A stretch of 64,000 bases of DNA from a virus. Shown piece by piece: positions 50,856-59,470 of the stretch (position 1 is its first letter; the number at the start of each line of letters is the position of its first letter). The position numbers and the translations under genes were made by a program. The notes beneath the pieces are model-generated. The model saw only the letters and a list, made by a program, of their open reading frames with translations. It searched no databases and had not been told where the DNA came from. The stretch spans positions 1 to 64,000 of the IMG/VR virus record IMGVR_UViG_3300009158_000045; one strand, 5' to 3'.

Positions 50856-53800
50856 TGAGCTTTACACACCTACATGTTCATTCATATTATTCATTAATGG
50901 ATGGATTAAATTCACCTAAAGAATTATGCCAAGCTGCGTTAGATGCTGGGCAAACTGCGATTGCAATTACAGACCATGGCACTCTTTCTTCACACAGAGA
51001 TATGCAGATTGCTGCAAAAGAATTAGGAATAAAGCCTATACTTGGAGTAGAGGCTTACATCTCCCCCACAGATAGATTTGATAGGTCTTCTAAAACAGAT
51101 AAATCTATTCAGGCATATAACCATATTATTTTGCTTGCTAAAAATAAAAAAGGTCTTGAAAATATAAACACTCTTCAGGAGCTTGCTTGGAACGAAGGCT
51201 TTTATCATAAGCCACGTATTGATAGAGAGGTTTTAAAAGAATATGCAGAAGGCATTATTGTACTGTCTGGATGTCTTAACGGACTTATTAGTAAGTGTAT
51301 TGAAAAAGGAGAGATCTCAGAAGCGAAGATTGTTCTCAAGGATTTCAAGAAAACTTTTGGTGAAGATTTTTACATTGAGGTTCAATCTCACAACCCAAAA
51401 GAAATAAATGAAAAGCTTCTCGAGCTTGCAGATGAATTAAAAATTAAGGCGGTGGCAACAGGAGATGCCCATTTTGCTAAAGAAGAAGATAGAGTATTAG
51501 AAGAAGCTCTACTTATTTTATCAACATCTCCCAAGGTAGATAAAGATACAGATTTTGATATGTCAAGAAACATAAAGGATATGTTAGATAGATTTAATTA
51601 TCTTTATCCTGACCGTAGAATCTCATTTCAGAATATGAATTTGTTTATTCAAAGCCGTTCTGAAATAGAGGCAGACTTTAATAAAGCTGGGATTAATCGA
51701 ACAGACATCTACAAGAATACAATGGAAATTGCTGATAAGGTTGGAGATTACGACTTCTATCAGGGCCTGGACCTCCTGCCAGTCCCAAAGACTGATGCTG
51801 ATGAAAGACTAAGGGAGTTGGCTGAAAAGGGCTTAGAGAGGCTACAGAAGGCCTCAGACCCTATTTATATAGACAGGCTTAAAGAAGAGCTTTCTATTAT
51901 TGCCAAGAAAAATTTTGCTTCATATTTCCTTGTTGTTGGAGATATGATTAATTGGGCTAAAGAAAATAACATTATGGTCGGTCCAGGTCGTGGATCTGCC
52001 GCTGGATCTTTAGTTTGTTATACATTAGGAATCACTGATGTGGATCCAATTAAATATGACCTACTGTTCTTTAGGTTTATTAATGAAGAGCGCAACGACT
52101 TCCCAGATATTGATACTGACTTCGAAGACCGCAGAAGAAAAGAAGTTAAAGATTATTTAAAGAAAAAGTTCAAGCACGTGGCTTCTATTTCTACATACAC
52201 TTATTTTAAAGACAAGGGTGTTGTTAGAGATGCTGCTCGTGTATTTATGGTTCCACTTCAAGAAGTTAATCGTGCACTAAAGTCTGTAGATACATTTGAA
52301 GACTTTATAGATTCTCCAAACACAAAAGAATTTAGAATGCGCTACCCAGAAGTTGTTTGGCTTGCCGATAGACTTCGTGGAAGAATCAGATCAGTAGGCG
52401 TACACGCTGCTGGTGTAGTTGTTGCAAAAGATGATTTAAGAAAGTTTGCACCAGTTGAATCTCGTGAAGACTCTCAAGATAAAGTATCAGGAAGAATTCC
52501 AGTCGTCGCATACGATATGGATACGGTTGCAGATATAGGTCTTATTAAGCTAGATGCACTGGGTCTTAAGACTTTATCTGTGATCTCCGACACATTAAAG
52601 TCAATTAGAGATAGGCACGGGAAGACAATTAATCTTTCCGAAATGACTATGGATGATGCCAATGTTTACAAGATGCTAAGCGATGGTTATACAAAAGGCG
52701 TATTCCAGGCTGAAGCTACTCCATATACAAATCTTTTAATTAAAATGGGTGTAGACAAGTTTGAGGATTTAGCTGCTTCAAATGCCCTCGTTAGACCAGG
52801 GGCTATGAACACTGTAGGGGCAGCCTACATTAATCGTAAAAATGGTAATGAGGCTGTTGATTACATGCATACAATCATGAAGCCTTTTACCGAGAATACA
52901 TATGGTGTTATTATATATCAAGAGCAGGTTATGCAGGCATGCGTACACTTGGGCGGCATGACTTGGGCAGAGGCTGATAAGGTCCGCAAGATTATTGGAA
53001 AGAAGAAAGATGCAAAAGAATTTGACCAATTCAAGGATAGGTTTGTTACTGGGGCTTCAGAACACATTACTAAGAAAAAGGCAGAGGCGCTATGGCATGA
53101 TTTTGAGGCGCATGCTGGTTATTCTTTTAACCGTTCCCATGCTGTTGCTTACTCTATGCTTAGTTACTATACTGCTTGGCTTAAGTTTTATTATCCACTT
53201 GAGTTCATGTTTTCGATTCTTAAAAATGAAAATGATAAGGACGCAAGAACAGAATATTTAATTGAATCAAAAAGACTTGGACTCAAAGTTCTTTTGCCAC
53301 ATATTAATGAATCTCAAGTATATTTTTCTTTACAGGACAATGCAATTAGATTTGGATTAGCCGAGGTAAAGTTTATTTCAGATAGCATTGCAAATAAAAT
53401 AATAGAAAGAAGACCGTTTAATGATTATTCTGACTTTATTGAAAAGGCATCAAAAAAGGGTTCTGGCATTAATAGCCGTGCTATTGCTGCTCTTAACTCC
53501 ATCGGCGGTGCTGCGTTTACTGATAATAAAAGGCAAGGAAATGAAAAAGATAGTTACTACGAATACCTAGGAATACCTACATTTAATCTTGAAGGAATTC
53601 CTCCAAGAATTAAAGCTCAGGCTAGGCCAATTGAAGATTTTGATGATCTTGGATCCTTTATTATGTTTGGTATGGTAAAGTCTATTAAGCGTGGTAACGG
53701 TTGGGCAAGAGTAGAGCTTGTTGATGAGACTGGATCCATTGGACTATTTCACACAGAGCAGACACAGATAGAGACTGGACAGATGTACTTTATACTTGTT

Positions 53801-54124
53801 GGTGATAATAGAATTGCTAGATACGTAAAGGTATCAGATATTTCTTTCGACTCAGAAGATATATTTGTGAATTATTTATACAAAAAAGAATATGATTTGG
53901 AAGAAGATGAATATCAAGTAATCAACTTTACACCATACATAACAAAGGCTGGCAAGCATATGAGTCACATTGTTATGACCGATAGGGATAAAAATTTAAC
54001 TAGGGCAATTGCATTTCCTACAATGTATAAAATGACCCTAGCAAAAATGCGTGAAGGAATGAAATGTAGGGTTACATTGTCAAAGTTAGACGATGGAACA
54101 TTAAATATAAAGGAGATAAAATGA
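50855..54124 (+). CDS. dnaE: DNA polymerase III alpha subunit (DnaE type), 1089 aa
   Basis: The start ATG overlaps the upstream TAA (TAATG at 50853-50857). An earlier in-frame ATG at 50837 is inside the upstream gene. The PHP domain begins HLHVHSYYSLMDG and has ITDHGTLSSH. The polymerase active site is PDIDTDF at residues 417-423, with VGPGRGSAAGSLVCYTLGI just before and GVHAAGVVVAKD after. A C-terminal OB-fold (ARVELVDETGSIGLF) follows. The length (1089) is slightly short of bacterial DnaE (about 1160). It is the phage replicase. Confidence 0.9.
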   Translation: MSFTHLHVHSYYSLMDGLNSPKELCQAALDAGQTAIAITDHGTLSSHRDMQIAAKELGIKPILGVEAYISPTDRFDRSSKTDKSIQAYNHIILLAKNKKGLENINTLQELAWNEGFYHKPRIDREVLKEYAEGIIVLSGCLNGLISKCIEKGEISEAKIVLKDFKKTFGEDFYIEVQSHNPKEINEKLLELADELKIKAVATGDAHFAKEEDRVLEEALLILSTSPKVDKDTDFDMSRNIKDMLDRFNYLYPDRRISFQNMNLFIQSRSEIEADFNKAGINRTDIYKNTMEIADKVGDYDFYQGLDLLPVPKTDADERLRELAEKGLERLQKASDPIYIDRLKEELSIIAKKNFASYFLVVGDMINWAKENNIMVGPGRGSAAGSLVCYTLGITDVDPIKYDLLFFRFINEERNDFPDIDTDFEDRRRKEVKDYLKKKFKHVASISTYTYFKDKGVVRDAARVFMVPLQEVNRALKSVDTFEDFIDSPNTKEFRMRYPEVVWLADRLRGRIRSVGVHAAGVVVAKDDLRKFAPVESREDSQDKVSGRIPVVAYDMDTVADIGLIKLDALGLKTLSVISDTLKSIRDRHGKTINLSEMTMDDANVYKMLSDGYTKGVFQAEATPYTNLLIKMGVDKFEDLAASNALVRPGAMNTVGAAYINRKNGNEAVDYMHTIMKPFTENTYGVIIYQEQVMQACVHLGGMTWAEADKVRKIIGKKKDAKEFDQFKDRFVTGASEHITKKKAEALWHDFEAHAGYSFNRSHAVAYSMLSYYTAWLKFYYPLEFMFSILKNENDKDARTEYLIESKRLGLKVLLPHINESQVYFSLQDNAIRFGLAEVKFISDSIANKIIERRPFNDYSDFIEKASKKGSGINSRAIAALNSIGGAAFTDNKRQGNEKDSYYEYLGIPTFNLEGIPPRIKAQARPIEDFDDLGSFIMFGMVKSIKRGNGWARVELVDETGSIGLFHTEQTQIETGQMYFILVGDNRIARYVKVSDISFDSEDIFVNYLYKKEYDLEEDEYQVINFTPYITKAGKHMSHIVMTDRDKNLTRAIAFPTMYKMTLAKMREGMKCRVTLSKLDDGTLNIKEIK

Positions 54125-54363
54125 CAGATGAAGTAAAAGCGGAAGAAGTATTTACGCAATTAAATGCTACAAAAATATTGGTTGCCATACTAGAGCAGAT
54201 TGAAAAAATAACTGTTCCAACAAACTTGATCCTTTTGGCAGGCGAAAAAGACAGAGAAATACAGGTTGATTATAATTCTGATGATCAGACATTTACTTTT
54301 GCAATAAGGAAAAATAATGAATCAGGGTTCGATAACGACCAACTCATTGAAAGCTTCGAGTAG
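54121..54363 (+). CDS. Small protein, 80 aa, unknown
   Basis: ATG overlaps the polymerase stop (ATGA). The acidic N-terminus MTDEVKAEEVFTQLNATKIL is followed by a compact part (VPTNLILLAGEKDREIQVDY). I do not recognise a family. Its end overlaps the next gene by 47 bases in another frame. It may be an accessory factor of the replicase. Confidence 0.55.
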   Translation: MTDEVKAEEVFTQLNATKILVAILEQIEKITVPTNLILLAGEKDREIQVDYNSDDQTFTFAIRKNNESGFDNDQLIESFE

Positions 54364-54709
54364 CACTTTGCCAGAACTAGTAACAGACTACGGGCTAGAC
54401 GCTCTATCTGCAATATTGCATGAGACTGCAATAGAAAAGGGGTTTTGGGATGGAGAAATTGACTACGACAAGATAGGTAATAAATTAGCATTAGTTCATT
54501 CTGAAGTTACAGAGGTGCTGGAGGCAATAAGAAAAAATAAGGGCTCGGAAGAAGTTGTTGAAGAAATAGCAGATGTATTAATTAGAATATTAGATATCTA
54601 TGCAGCAATGAGAAACTCTGGAGACCTAGTAGAAAGCTTAGACGAAATTTTATTTAATAAAATGGAAAAAAATAAAGCAAGGCCAAAGCTTCACGGCAAT
54701 TTGTTTTAA
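54317..54709 (+). CDS. MazG-like nucleotide pyrophosphohydrolase, 130 aa
   Basis: Residues 55-110 have the MazG metal-binding layout: LALVHSEVTEVLEAIRK with an E-x2-E pair, then EEIADVLIRILDIYAAM with E-x3-D. The family hydrolyses nucleoside triphosphates or alarmones and in phages often lowers host stringent signalling. The first 40 residues are Ser/Thr-rich and disordered-looking. The overlap with the previous gene is long, so the true start could be later. Confidence 0.7.
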   Translation: MNQGSITTNSLKASSSTLPELVTDYGLDALSAILHETAIEKGFWDGEIDYDKIGNKLALVHSEVTEVLEAIRKNKGSEEVVEEIADVLIRILDIYAAMRNSGDLVESLDEILFNKMEKNKARPKLHGNLF

Positions 54710-54718
54710 TGATATAAT
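54690..54718 (+). promoter_or_regulatory. Promoter of the recA gene
   Basis: Consensus TATAAT (54713-54718) has TTCACG 17 nt upstream. A GAGAGAG ribosome-binding site precedes the ATG at 54740. Confidence 0.5.
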
Positions 54719-54739
54719 AACATAAAAGAGAGAGTTAAA

Positions 54740-55744
54740 ATGACAATAATGATAGACAACATACTATCTAAGCTAGACCCTAAAACAAGAGCCAGAGTTA
54801 AGTCTGCACAGGATATAGTTGTTGAAAAACAAAAAACTCCAAGTATCGGGCTTAACATGGCGCTTAAGGGTGGTCTTGGGTATGGACGACAAGTTTTAAT
54901 TTGGGGCAACAAGTCAGCTGGAAAATCTTCTTTTTGTTTACAGATGATAGCAGAAGCACAAAAAGATGGTAAAACATGTGCTTGGATAGATGCTGAAGCG
55001 TCCTATGATCAGGCTTGGGCAGAAAAACTTGGAGTAGATTCGTCTTCCCTTATCTACTCTCCAGCAAAAACAGTAAATGATATGGTTGATGTTGCTACAA
55101 AATTGATGGACGCTGGTGTTGATCTAATAGTTGTTGATTCCATCTCAGCATTACTCCCAGCAATATATTTTGAAAAAGATGGAAATGAAATGAAAGATTT
55201 GCAAGATACTAAGCAAATCGGAGCAGAAGCAAAGGATATGACCCATGCGGTCAAAATGTTAAACTATGCAAACAAAAACACATTACTGGTACTCATCTCA
55301 CAGCAAAGAAATCAATTTGGATCTATGCATGCTTCCCATATCCCGACAGGGGGAATGGCAGTCAAGTTCTTTTCTTCAACAGTCATTAAGCTTTGGTCAT
55401 CAGAAGCTGAAGCTAATGCTATTAAGGCAGGCATTAAGGTTGGTGACAAAATCATTGAACAAAGAGTTGGCCGACCAGTCAATTGGATTATTGATTACAA
55501 CAAACTCGGCCCCCCTAATTTATCAGGACAGTATGACTTCTACTACCAAGGAGAAAGCTTAGGAGTTGATTTAGTAGGAGAAACTTTAGATGTTGCAGAG
55601 ATGGTAGGTGCAGTTGAAAAAGGTGGAGCCTGGTATACAATCAATGGAGAAAGATTACAAGGAAGATCAAAAGCTGTACAGTATTTAAAGGATAATAGAG
55701 ATGTTGTTGAAAAATTAGTTAAGGATATTGATGCCAAGTCTTAA
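54740..55744 (+). CDS. recA: RecA-like recombinase, 334 aa
   Basis: The fold is clear: Walker A GNKSAGKSS (56-64), DAEASYD with the catalytic Glu, Walker B VDLIVVDSISALLP, loop 2 region SQQRNQFGSM and the C-terminal domain (GRSKAVQYLKDNRDVVEKLV). It promotes strand exchange. It is close to the bacterial RecA length. The next gene overlaps by 14 bases. It may support recombination-dependent replication. Confidence 0.85.
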   Translation: MTIMIDNILSKLDPKTRARVKSAQDIVVEKQKTPSIGLNMALKGGLGYGRQVLIWGNKSAGKSSFCLQMIAEAQKDGKTCAWIDAEASYDQAWAEKLGVDSSSLIYSPAKTVNDMVDVATKLMDAGVDLIVVDSISALLPAIYFEKDGNEMKDLQDTKQIGAEAKDMTHAVKMLNYANKNTLLVLISQQRNQFGSMHASHIPTGGMAVKFFSSTVIKLWSSEAEANAIKAGIKVGDKIIEQRVGRPVNWIIDYNKLGPPNLSGQYDFYYQGESLGVDLVGETLDVAEMVGAVEKGGAWYTINGERLQGRSKAVQYLKDNRDVVEKLVKDIDAKS

Positions 55745-55922
55745 TGATTTTTTAAATAAAAAAGATAAAGAGGAAGTATACTCTACATTAGAGCCTATTG
55801 ATGGCTTAAAGCCATGTGCACATTGCAATGAAGATGTAGATGGTGGATGGTGGGATCCCGAAAAATTAATAATGAGTTGGAAATGTTCCAATGGACATGA
55901 AAATTCTTATCAGGTAGGCTAA
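55731..55922 (+). CDS. Small zinc-ribbon protein, 63 aa
   Basis: ATG at 55731 lies within the end of recA. The product has CAHCNEDVDGGWWDPEK then WKCSNGHENSYQVG: a CxxC knuckle and a C-x3-H pair, one zinc site. Its role may be DNA or RNA polymerase binding, but none is established. It overlaps the next gene by one base. Confidence 0.55.
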   Translation: MPSLNDFLNKKDKEEVYSTLEPIDGLKPCAHCNEDVDGGWWDPEKLIMSWKCSNGHENSYQVG

Positions 55923-56227
55923 TGTCAGAAAGAGCAGAAGTTAAAAGAGATGGTGCAAAAGCTCAAAAAAATTCTGGTAGAGGAGATTATCAAAAAGGAG
56001 ATGCTCAATGGAAAAAATTTCTTGTTGATTATAAAGAAGCAGGTAAATCCTTTACTTTAAATAAAGATAATTGGGCAAAGATTTGTACGGACACTTTTAA
56101 GGTCAATAGAGATATGTATCCAGCATTAAAGATTATTATCGGGTCGGAATCCAAAGTTCGTCTTGGGATTATTGAGTGGTCAATTCTTGAAGAGTTGATT
56201 CAATTTTATGAGGAGAATCATGATTAA
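55922..56227 (+). CDS. Probable PD-(D/E)xK resolvase-like nuclease, 101 aa
   Basis: Residues 14-50 read AQKNSGRGDYQKGDAQWKKF then LVDYKEAGKSFTLN. The K-N-S-G-R-G, K-G-D and D-Y-K-E steps match the active-site layout of small Holliday-junction-resolvase/endonuclease proteins of the PD-(D/E)xK fold. In known families the D and the Glu-x-Lys-like DYK coordinate metal. Its neighbours (RecA, Cas4-like nuclease, RuvC) support a recombination role. The family is inferred from pattern only. Confidence 0.55.
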   Translation: MSERAEVKRDGAKAQKNSGRGDYQKGDAQWKKFLVDYKEAGKSFTLNKDNWAKICTDTFKVNRDMYPALKIIIGSESKVRLGIIEWSILEELIQFYEENHD

Positions 56228-56381
56228 AGAAGTATTTTTAACTACGCTTACTGGAATGGGCGTGGGTGCAGTTTTTAGTATATTTAGGCTACCAGTCCCA
56301 GCCCCACCAGTCTTTGCAGGCCTAATGGGAATATTTGGCTTATGGATGGGCTACGGACTTATTCAAAGGATTCTTTCATGA
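56220..56381 (+). CDS. XapX-like small membrane protein, 53 aa
   Basis: ATG at 56220 overlaps the end of the upstream gene. The protein has two membrane segments (about 6-22 and 30-48) around the phrase RLPVPAPPVFAGLMGIFG. A double Pro-Ala-Pro-Pro between two Gly-rich helices is the hallmark of the XapX family of tiny bacterial membrane proteins of unknown function. It ends in an ATGA overlap with the next tiny gene. Confidence 0.6.
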   Translation: MIKEVFLTTLTGMGVGAVFSIFRLPVPAPPVFAGLMGIFGLWMGYGLIQRILS

Positions 56382-56482
56382 GTGTATTTTTAATGGGGCT
56401 ATTAATAGGATTTGTTGTAGGGTATGGCGTAGGCCTACTTATGGATAAATGGAGTAAGGCAATTGAAAATGACAGAGGATAA
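56378..56482 (+). CDS. Tiny membrane protein, 34 aa
   Basis: ATG overlaps the upstream stop (ATGA). The sequence MSVFLMGLLIGFVVGYGVGL is a single Gly-rich transmembrane helix followed by a charged tail MDKWSKAIENDRG. It overlaps the next gene by 14 bases. It forms a membrane pair with the XapX-like protein. The role could be lysis-related or modulatory, but nothing shows this. Confidence 0.5.
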   Translation: MSVFLMGLLIGFVVGYGVGLLMDKWSKAIENDRG

Positions 56483-56807
56483 AAATACACTTGAGCTTAT
56501 AAGTAACATTACTGAATTCAATGATCTTCATGAGTTTATGCAAGATGAACACCTAGATAAAGCCCTGTCCATTGTGGTAAAATTATTAATGAACCCAGAC
56601 GTACCTTCAGCAAAAGCACCTATGTTAATTATGGAGCTGCAGGCTATGTCTACAAAGTTTGCTGTGATGTCTTCAGTCTATTCAACTATTGCTAAAGATA
56701 AAGCAGGCACAGTAAATAACAATAAAAAGAACGTATATTATTCAGTAAAGGAGTCCATAGACAAACTTGTAGATGCACTTAAGTATGTCGTTAGGTATAA
56801 CTCATAA
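56469..56807 (+). CDS. Helical protein, 112 aa, unknown
   Basis: The ATG at 56469 is chosen over the TTG at 56463. The protein is all-helical (DLHEFMQDEHLDKALSIVVK, LIMELQAMSTKFAVMSSVYS) with a Lys/Asn-rich loop. The shape is like small phage proteins found beside recombination nucleases. The last base is shared with the next gene. Function unknown. Confidence 0.55.
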   Translation: MTEDKNTLELISNITEFNDLHEFMQDEHLDKALSIVVKLLMNPDVPSAKAPMLIMELQAMSTKFAVMSSVYSTIAKDKAGTVNNNKKNVYYSVKESIDKLVDALKYVVRYNS

Positions 56808-57598
56808 TGGGAAGAGATATTGTAAAGAACCTTAAGTTTAAGAAACATACTGGAAAGTTCTTCGACCCAGAAAAATTTGCTAGTCTTCTTGATGAGGCCT
56901 ATAAGAATACAAAACGTGCAGATGGCTCTATGACAAAAAAATCGTTTAGCCCAAGTTCATTAGGATATGGACATGGCAAGTGTCCTAGATATTGGTACAT
57001 GGCATTTTCAGGTGCTGTTTTTATTGACGATAATGATGCCGTAGCTGTAGCTAATATGGCCCAAGGCACACAGGCCCACGAAAGACTTCAAAAACTTATT
57101 GCTACAATGCCTGAGTGGAAAGCGGAAGAAGAAGAGATTGTTAATGAGTATCCGCCAATCAGAGGCTTCATAGATCTTATTATGGAGTACGATGGTGAAA
57201 CGGTTATTGGTGAAATTAAGACGGCAAAGCAAGAGGTCTGGGACACTAGACAGTCAGAGATGAAGTCATCCGCAAACCACATGCTTCAGTTATTAACCTA
57301 TATGAAGTTAAAGAATGCCAAAGAAGGGTTCTTTTTATATGAGAACAAAAATACCCAAGAGATACTAATTATTCCAATCTCAATGAATGACAAAAATAAG
57401 AAAATTATTGAGGATGCATTTCTATGGATGCAAGAAGTATGGGATAATTTTCAAAATGGTGACCTACCAATGAGACCTGCGGGTGCAACAAAATCAAAGA
57501 TGCCTTGCACGTACTGCCCAGTTAAAAAAGAATGCTATGACAAAACTGGTCCTGTGGGTACTGTTCAGATAGAATTATATGAGGCACCAATTTTATGA
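56807..57598 (+). CDS. Cas4/RecB-like exonuclease with Fe-S cluster, 263 aa
   Basis: The PD-(D/E)xK core is IRGFIDLIMEYDG then ETVIGEIKTAKQEVWD, with the QxxxY motif HMLQLLTYMKL. The protein has an N-terminal KCPRYWYMAF and a C-terminal CTYCPVKKEC, so four Cys can hold a 4Fe-4S cluster as in Cas4 and AddB. Such phage enzymes digest DNA ends for recombination. It is close to RecA and RuvC. It overlaps both neighbours by a few bases. Confidence 0.75.
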   Translation: MGRDIVKNLKFKKHTGKFFDPEKFASLLDEAYKNTKRADGSMTKKSFSPSSLGYGHGKCPRYWYMAFSGAVFIDDNDAVAVANMAQGTQAHERLQKLIATMPEWKAEEEEIVNEYPPIRGFIDLIMEYDGETVIGEIKTAKQEVWDTRQSEMKSSANHMLQLLTYMKLKNAKEGFFLYENKNTQEILIIPISMNDKNKKIIEDAFLWMQEVWDNFQNGDLPMRPAGATKSKMPCTYCPVKKECYDKTGPVGTVQIELYEAPIL

Positions 57599-57879
57599 TT
57601 TGTGCCAATAAAGAATGCGCCAAAGACTTTGATGCAAAAACTCATAATCAAAAATACTGTTCTGACGAATGCTGCAGGGTTGCAACTAATAAGAGAATTA
57701 TGGAAAAGTATTACGAAAAAAAAGCAATTAAAAGTGGCGCTGTAAGAAAATGCAAGAAGTGCTCTGCACCACTTAGTAGATATAATCAATTTACAGTATG
57801 TGCAAAATGCGAAAAAAAGAAAACAAATTCTGAAAAAGAATTAGAGGACATATTAAATGAAATTAGCAGGCTTAGTTAA
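57595..57879 (+). CDS. Double zinc-ribbon DNA-binding protein, 94 aa
   Basis: The first ribbon is CANKEC with CSDEC, and the second is CKKC with CAKC. Between them lies a basic helix (RIMEKYYEKKAIKSGAVRK), and the end is an acidic helix. Eight Cys suggest two Zn sites. In phages such proteins can be transcription or endonuclease helpers. The ATGA overlap ties it to the nuclease gene; the next gene overlaps by 23 bases. Confidence 0.6.
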   Translation: MICANKECAKDFDAKTHNQKYCSDECCRVATNKRIMEKYYEKKAIKSGAVRKCKKCSAPLSRYNQFTVCAKCEKKKTNSEKELEDILNEISRLS

Positions 57880-58423
57880 AACTCGGGCTTACCGAGTGCT
57901 TGGAATAGATGCTTCTACAAACTCTATTGCATTTTGTTTGATGGAAAACGACATACCATTAAAATGGGGTAAAATTGATTTGGTTGGCATGGATATATAT
58001 GAAAAAATATATGATGCTAAAAAGAAAATGTCGATAATGTTAGATCAATTAAAGTCAGATTATATTGTTGTAGAAGGTGCGATACTTGTTAGATCTCCTG
58101 ATGCTGTGATAAAATTATCATATGTTTATGGTGTTGTTATTGCTGAACTTATGTCTACTGGAGCTTCCGTTATTACTATAGCCCCTAGTAGCTGGCAGGC
58201 CTATATAGGGAATAAGAACCCAACAAAAGAAGAAAAAGCGGCAATAAGATTGTTAAACCCAGGGTACGCTGAATCCTGGTATAAAAATAAATTAAGAAAT
58301 ATGAGAAAACAAAGAACTGCTGATTATTTTAATAAAAAGTATGGTTTAAGTATTGAAGATTTTGATGTAGCAGATAGCTTTGGAATTGCACATTACGGTA
58401 ATCAGGTGTTAACTAAACGATGA
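57857..58423 (+). CDS. RuvC-like Holliday junction resolvase, 188 aa
   Basis: RNase H-fold signs in order: VLGIDASTNSIAFCLM with D18, DYIVVEGAILVRSPDA with the second acid, and VADSFGIAHYG with the terminal acids. The sequence is close to the RuvC/poxvirus A22-like phage resolvases. It would cut four-way junctions during replication and packaging. The start codon lies within the previous gene. It is the second resolvase-type nuclease in the block. Confidence 0.8.
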   Translation: MKLAGLVKTRAYRVLGIDASTNSIAFCLMENDIPLKWGKIDLVGMDIYEKIYDAKKKMSIMLDQLKSDYIVVEGAILVRSPDAVIKLSYVYGVVIAELMSTGASVITIAPSSWQAYIGNKNPTKEEKAAIRLLNPGYAESWYKNKLRNMRKQRTADYFNKKYGLSIEDFDVADSFGIAHYGNQVLTKR

Positions 58424-58566
58424 AATTGTATCAAAGCAAGGATTGGCTATATAGAAGATACGTAGTACAAAAGAAAAGTATTACAGAAATTGCAAAAGAA
58501 TGTAATGTTTCTGCTATGACCATACAGAGACACGTAGAGCAGTTCGGATTGGGCAAGAAAAAATGA
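58420..58566 (+). CDS. Mini helix-turn-helix protein, 48 aa
   Basis: ATG overlaps the RuvC stop (ATGA). The product LYRRYVVQKKSITEIAKECN then VSAMTIQRHVEQFGLGKK is a homeodomain-like HTH of the resolvase/transposase kind (SITEIAKECNVSAMTIQRHV). It contains only the DNA-binding part. It may regulate nearby genes. The stop overlaps the next start by 4 bases. Confidence 0.6.
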   Translation: MKLYQSKDWLYRRYVVQKKSITEIAKECNVSAMTIQRHVEQFGLGKKK

Positions 58567-59120
58567 GTAAAGATTTTTGGCAAAGCGTTGATAAGAATAA
58601 TGTAGGAGATGCTATATTAACTGGTTATGTTGGTAGCTTAAAGGACATGCCAGTATATGAATATGTTTCTTCTTTAATGGGATCTGGAGAATACGTTTTA
58701 GATTTTGGTTGTGGGGTAGGAAGAAACTCTGTTGAGTTGGCCAAGTCTTATAAAAATGTTATATCATTTGATTTGCCAAATATGATAGATCTAGTTCCAG
58801 AAGAAAATAAATTAAAAAATATACAGTACATAAATGATTGGGAAAAGGTAAAGGAATTTAAATTTGATTTATCTCTGGGCAGCTTAGTTTTTCAGCACAT
58901 AGAAGAAACAGAATTAAATGAATATTTAAATGATTTGTCTAAAATTACAAATTCTTTAATTGTGCATAGTAGAACCTGGATTGATCATTCTGAAGTAAAG
59001 GTCTTGCCAATATTAGAAAAATACTTTATACTAGACTCAATAGAATATTCTATAGATCCAAATAGCCCTTCCGACGATCACTTCGTTGCAGTTTTAAAAT
59101 CAAAGGAGCAATATGCTTAA
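58563..59120 (+). CDS. Class I SAM-dependent methyltransferase, 185 aa
   Basis: Motif I is VLDFGCGVGRN (residues 45-55), then NVISFDLPNMIDLVPEE with the acidic motif II and DLSLGSLVFQHIEE as motif IV. No DNA-methylase DPPY/NPPY motif is visible, so a small-molecule or protein target is more likely. The length is short for a DNA methyltransferase. It overlaps the next gene by 8 bases. The substrate is unknown. Confidence 0.7.
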   Translation: MSKDFWQSVDKNNVGDAILTGYVGSLKDMPVYEYVSSLMGSGEYVLDFGCGVGRNSVELAKSYKNVISFDLPNMIDLVPEENKLKNIQYINDWEKVKEFKFDLSLGSLVFQHIEETELNEYLNDLSKITNSLIVHSRTWIDHSEVKVLPILEKYFILDSIEYSIDPNSPSDDHFVAVLKSKEQYA

Positions 59121-59454
59121 TCCAGTATTTGAAGATACACAGGTATTTCGATGCACAGATTTATATTTAAGTGCAGTAAGTGCACCAGCAGGATATGCAA
59201 TTTGGTCAGCATGTCATGAAATTGCAAAAATGCTTATTGAAAAAAATATCTCTTATGGAAACTCCGCTCTGGATCCAGCAAGAATATTTTCAGTGGCGGA
59301 TTCGACAGAGCAGCTAAAAGTTCGAATTGATGACAAATTAAATAGAGTTAAAAATAATCAGGGGTATGCTGGAGATAATGATATAGACGACTTGATTGGC
59401 TATCTAGTACTTTATAAAATAGCTAAAAGTCAGGTTGCAATTTCAGTCGACTAG
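59113..59454 (+). CDS. DUF1599/Nmad1-like protein, 113 aa
   Basis: Ribosome-binding site AAAGGAG. The second half reads KNISYGNSALDPARIFSVAD, then KVRIDDKLNRVKN and NDIDDLIGYLVLYKIA. This YGNS ... RIDDKLxR ... DLIGYL pattern is the signature of the nucleotide-modification-associated domain 1 (DUF1599) family, found in phages with modified or salvaged nucleotides. The assignment is from memory of the family pattern. It sits between a methyltransferase and the terminase genes. Confidence 0.6.
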   Translation: MLNPVFEDTQVFRCTDLYLSAVSAPAGYAIWSACHEIAKMLIEKNISYGNSALDPARIFSVADSTEQLKVRIDDKLNRVKNNQGYAGDNDIDDLIGYLVLYKIAKSQVAISVD

Positions 59455-59463
59455 AAGTATAAT
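59435..59463 (+). promoter_or_regulatory. Promoter of the terminase genes; leaderless start
   Basis: TTGCAA (59435-59440), 17 nt and consensus TATAAT (59458-59463) lie at the end of the upstream gene. The ATG at 59471 follows 7 nt after the -10 without a ribosome-binding site. Confidence 0.65.
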
Positions 59464-59470
59464 AAATTAT

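Noticed and set aside
57857-58423. IS200/IS605 or Cas12-like RuvC nuclease
   Set aside because: At 188 aa it has only the simple RuvC resolvase layout, with no zinc finger, REC region or end repeats.
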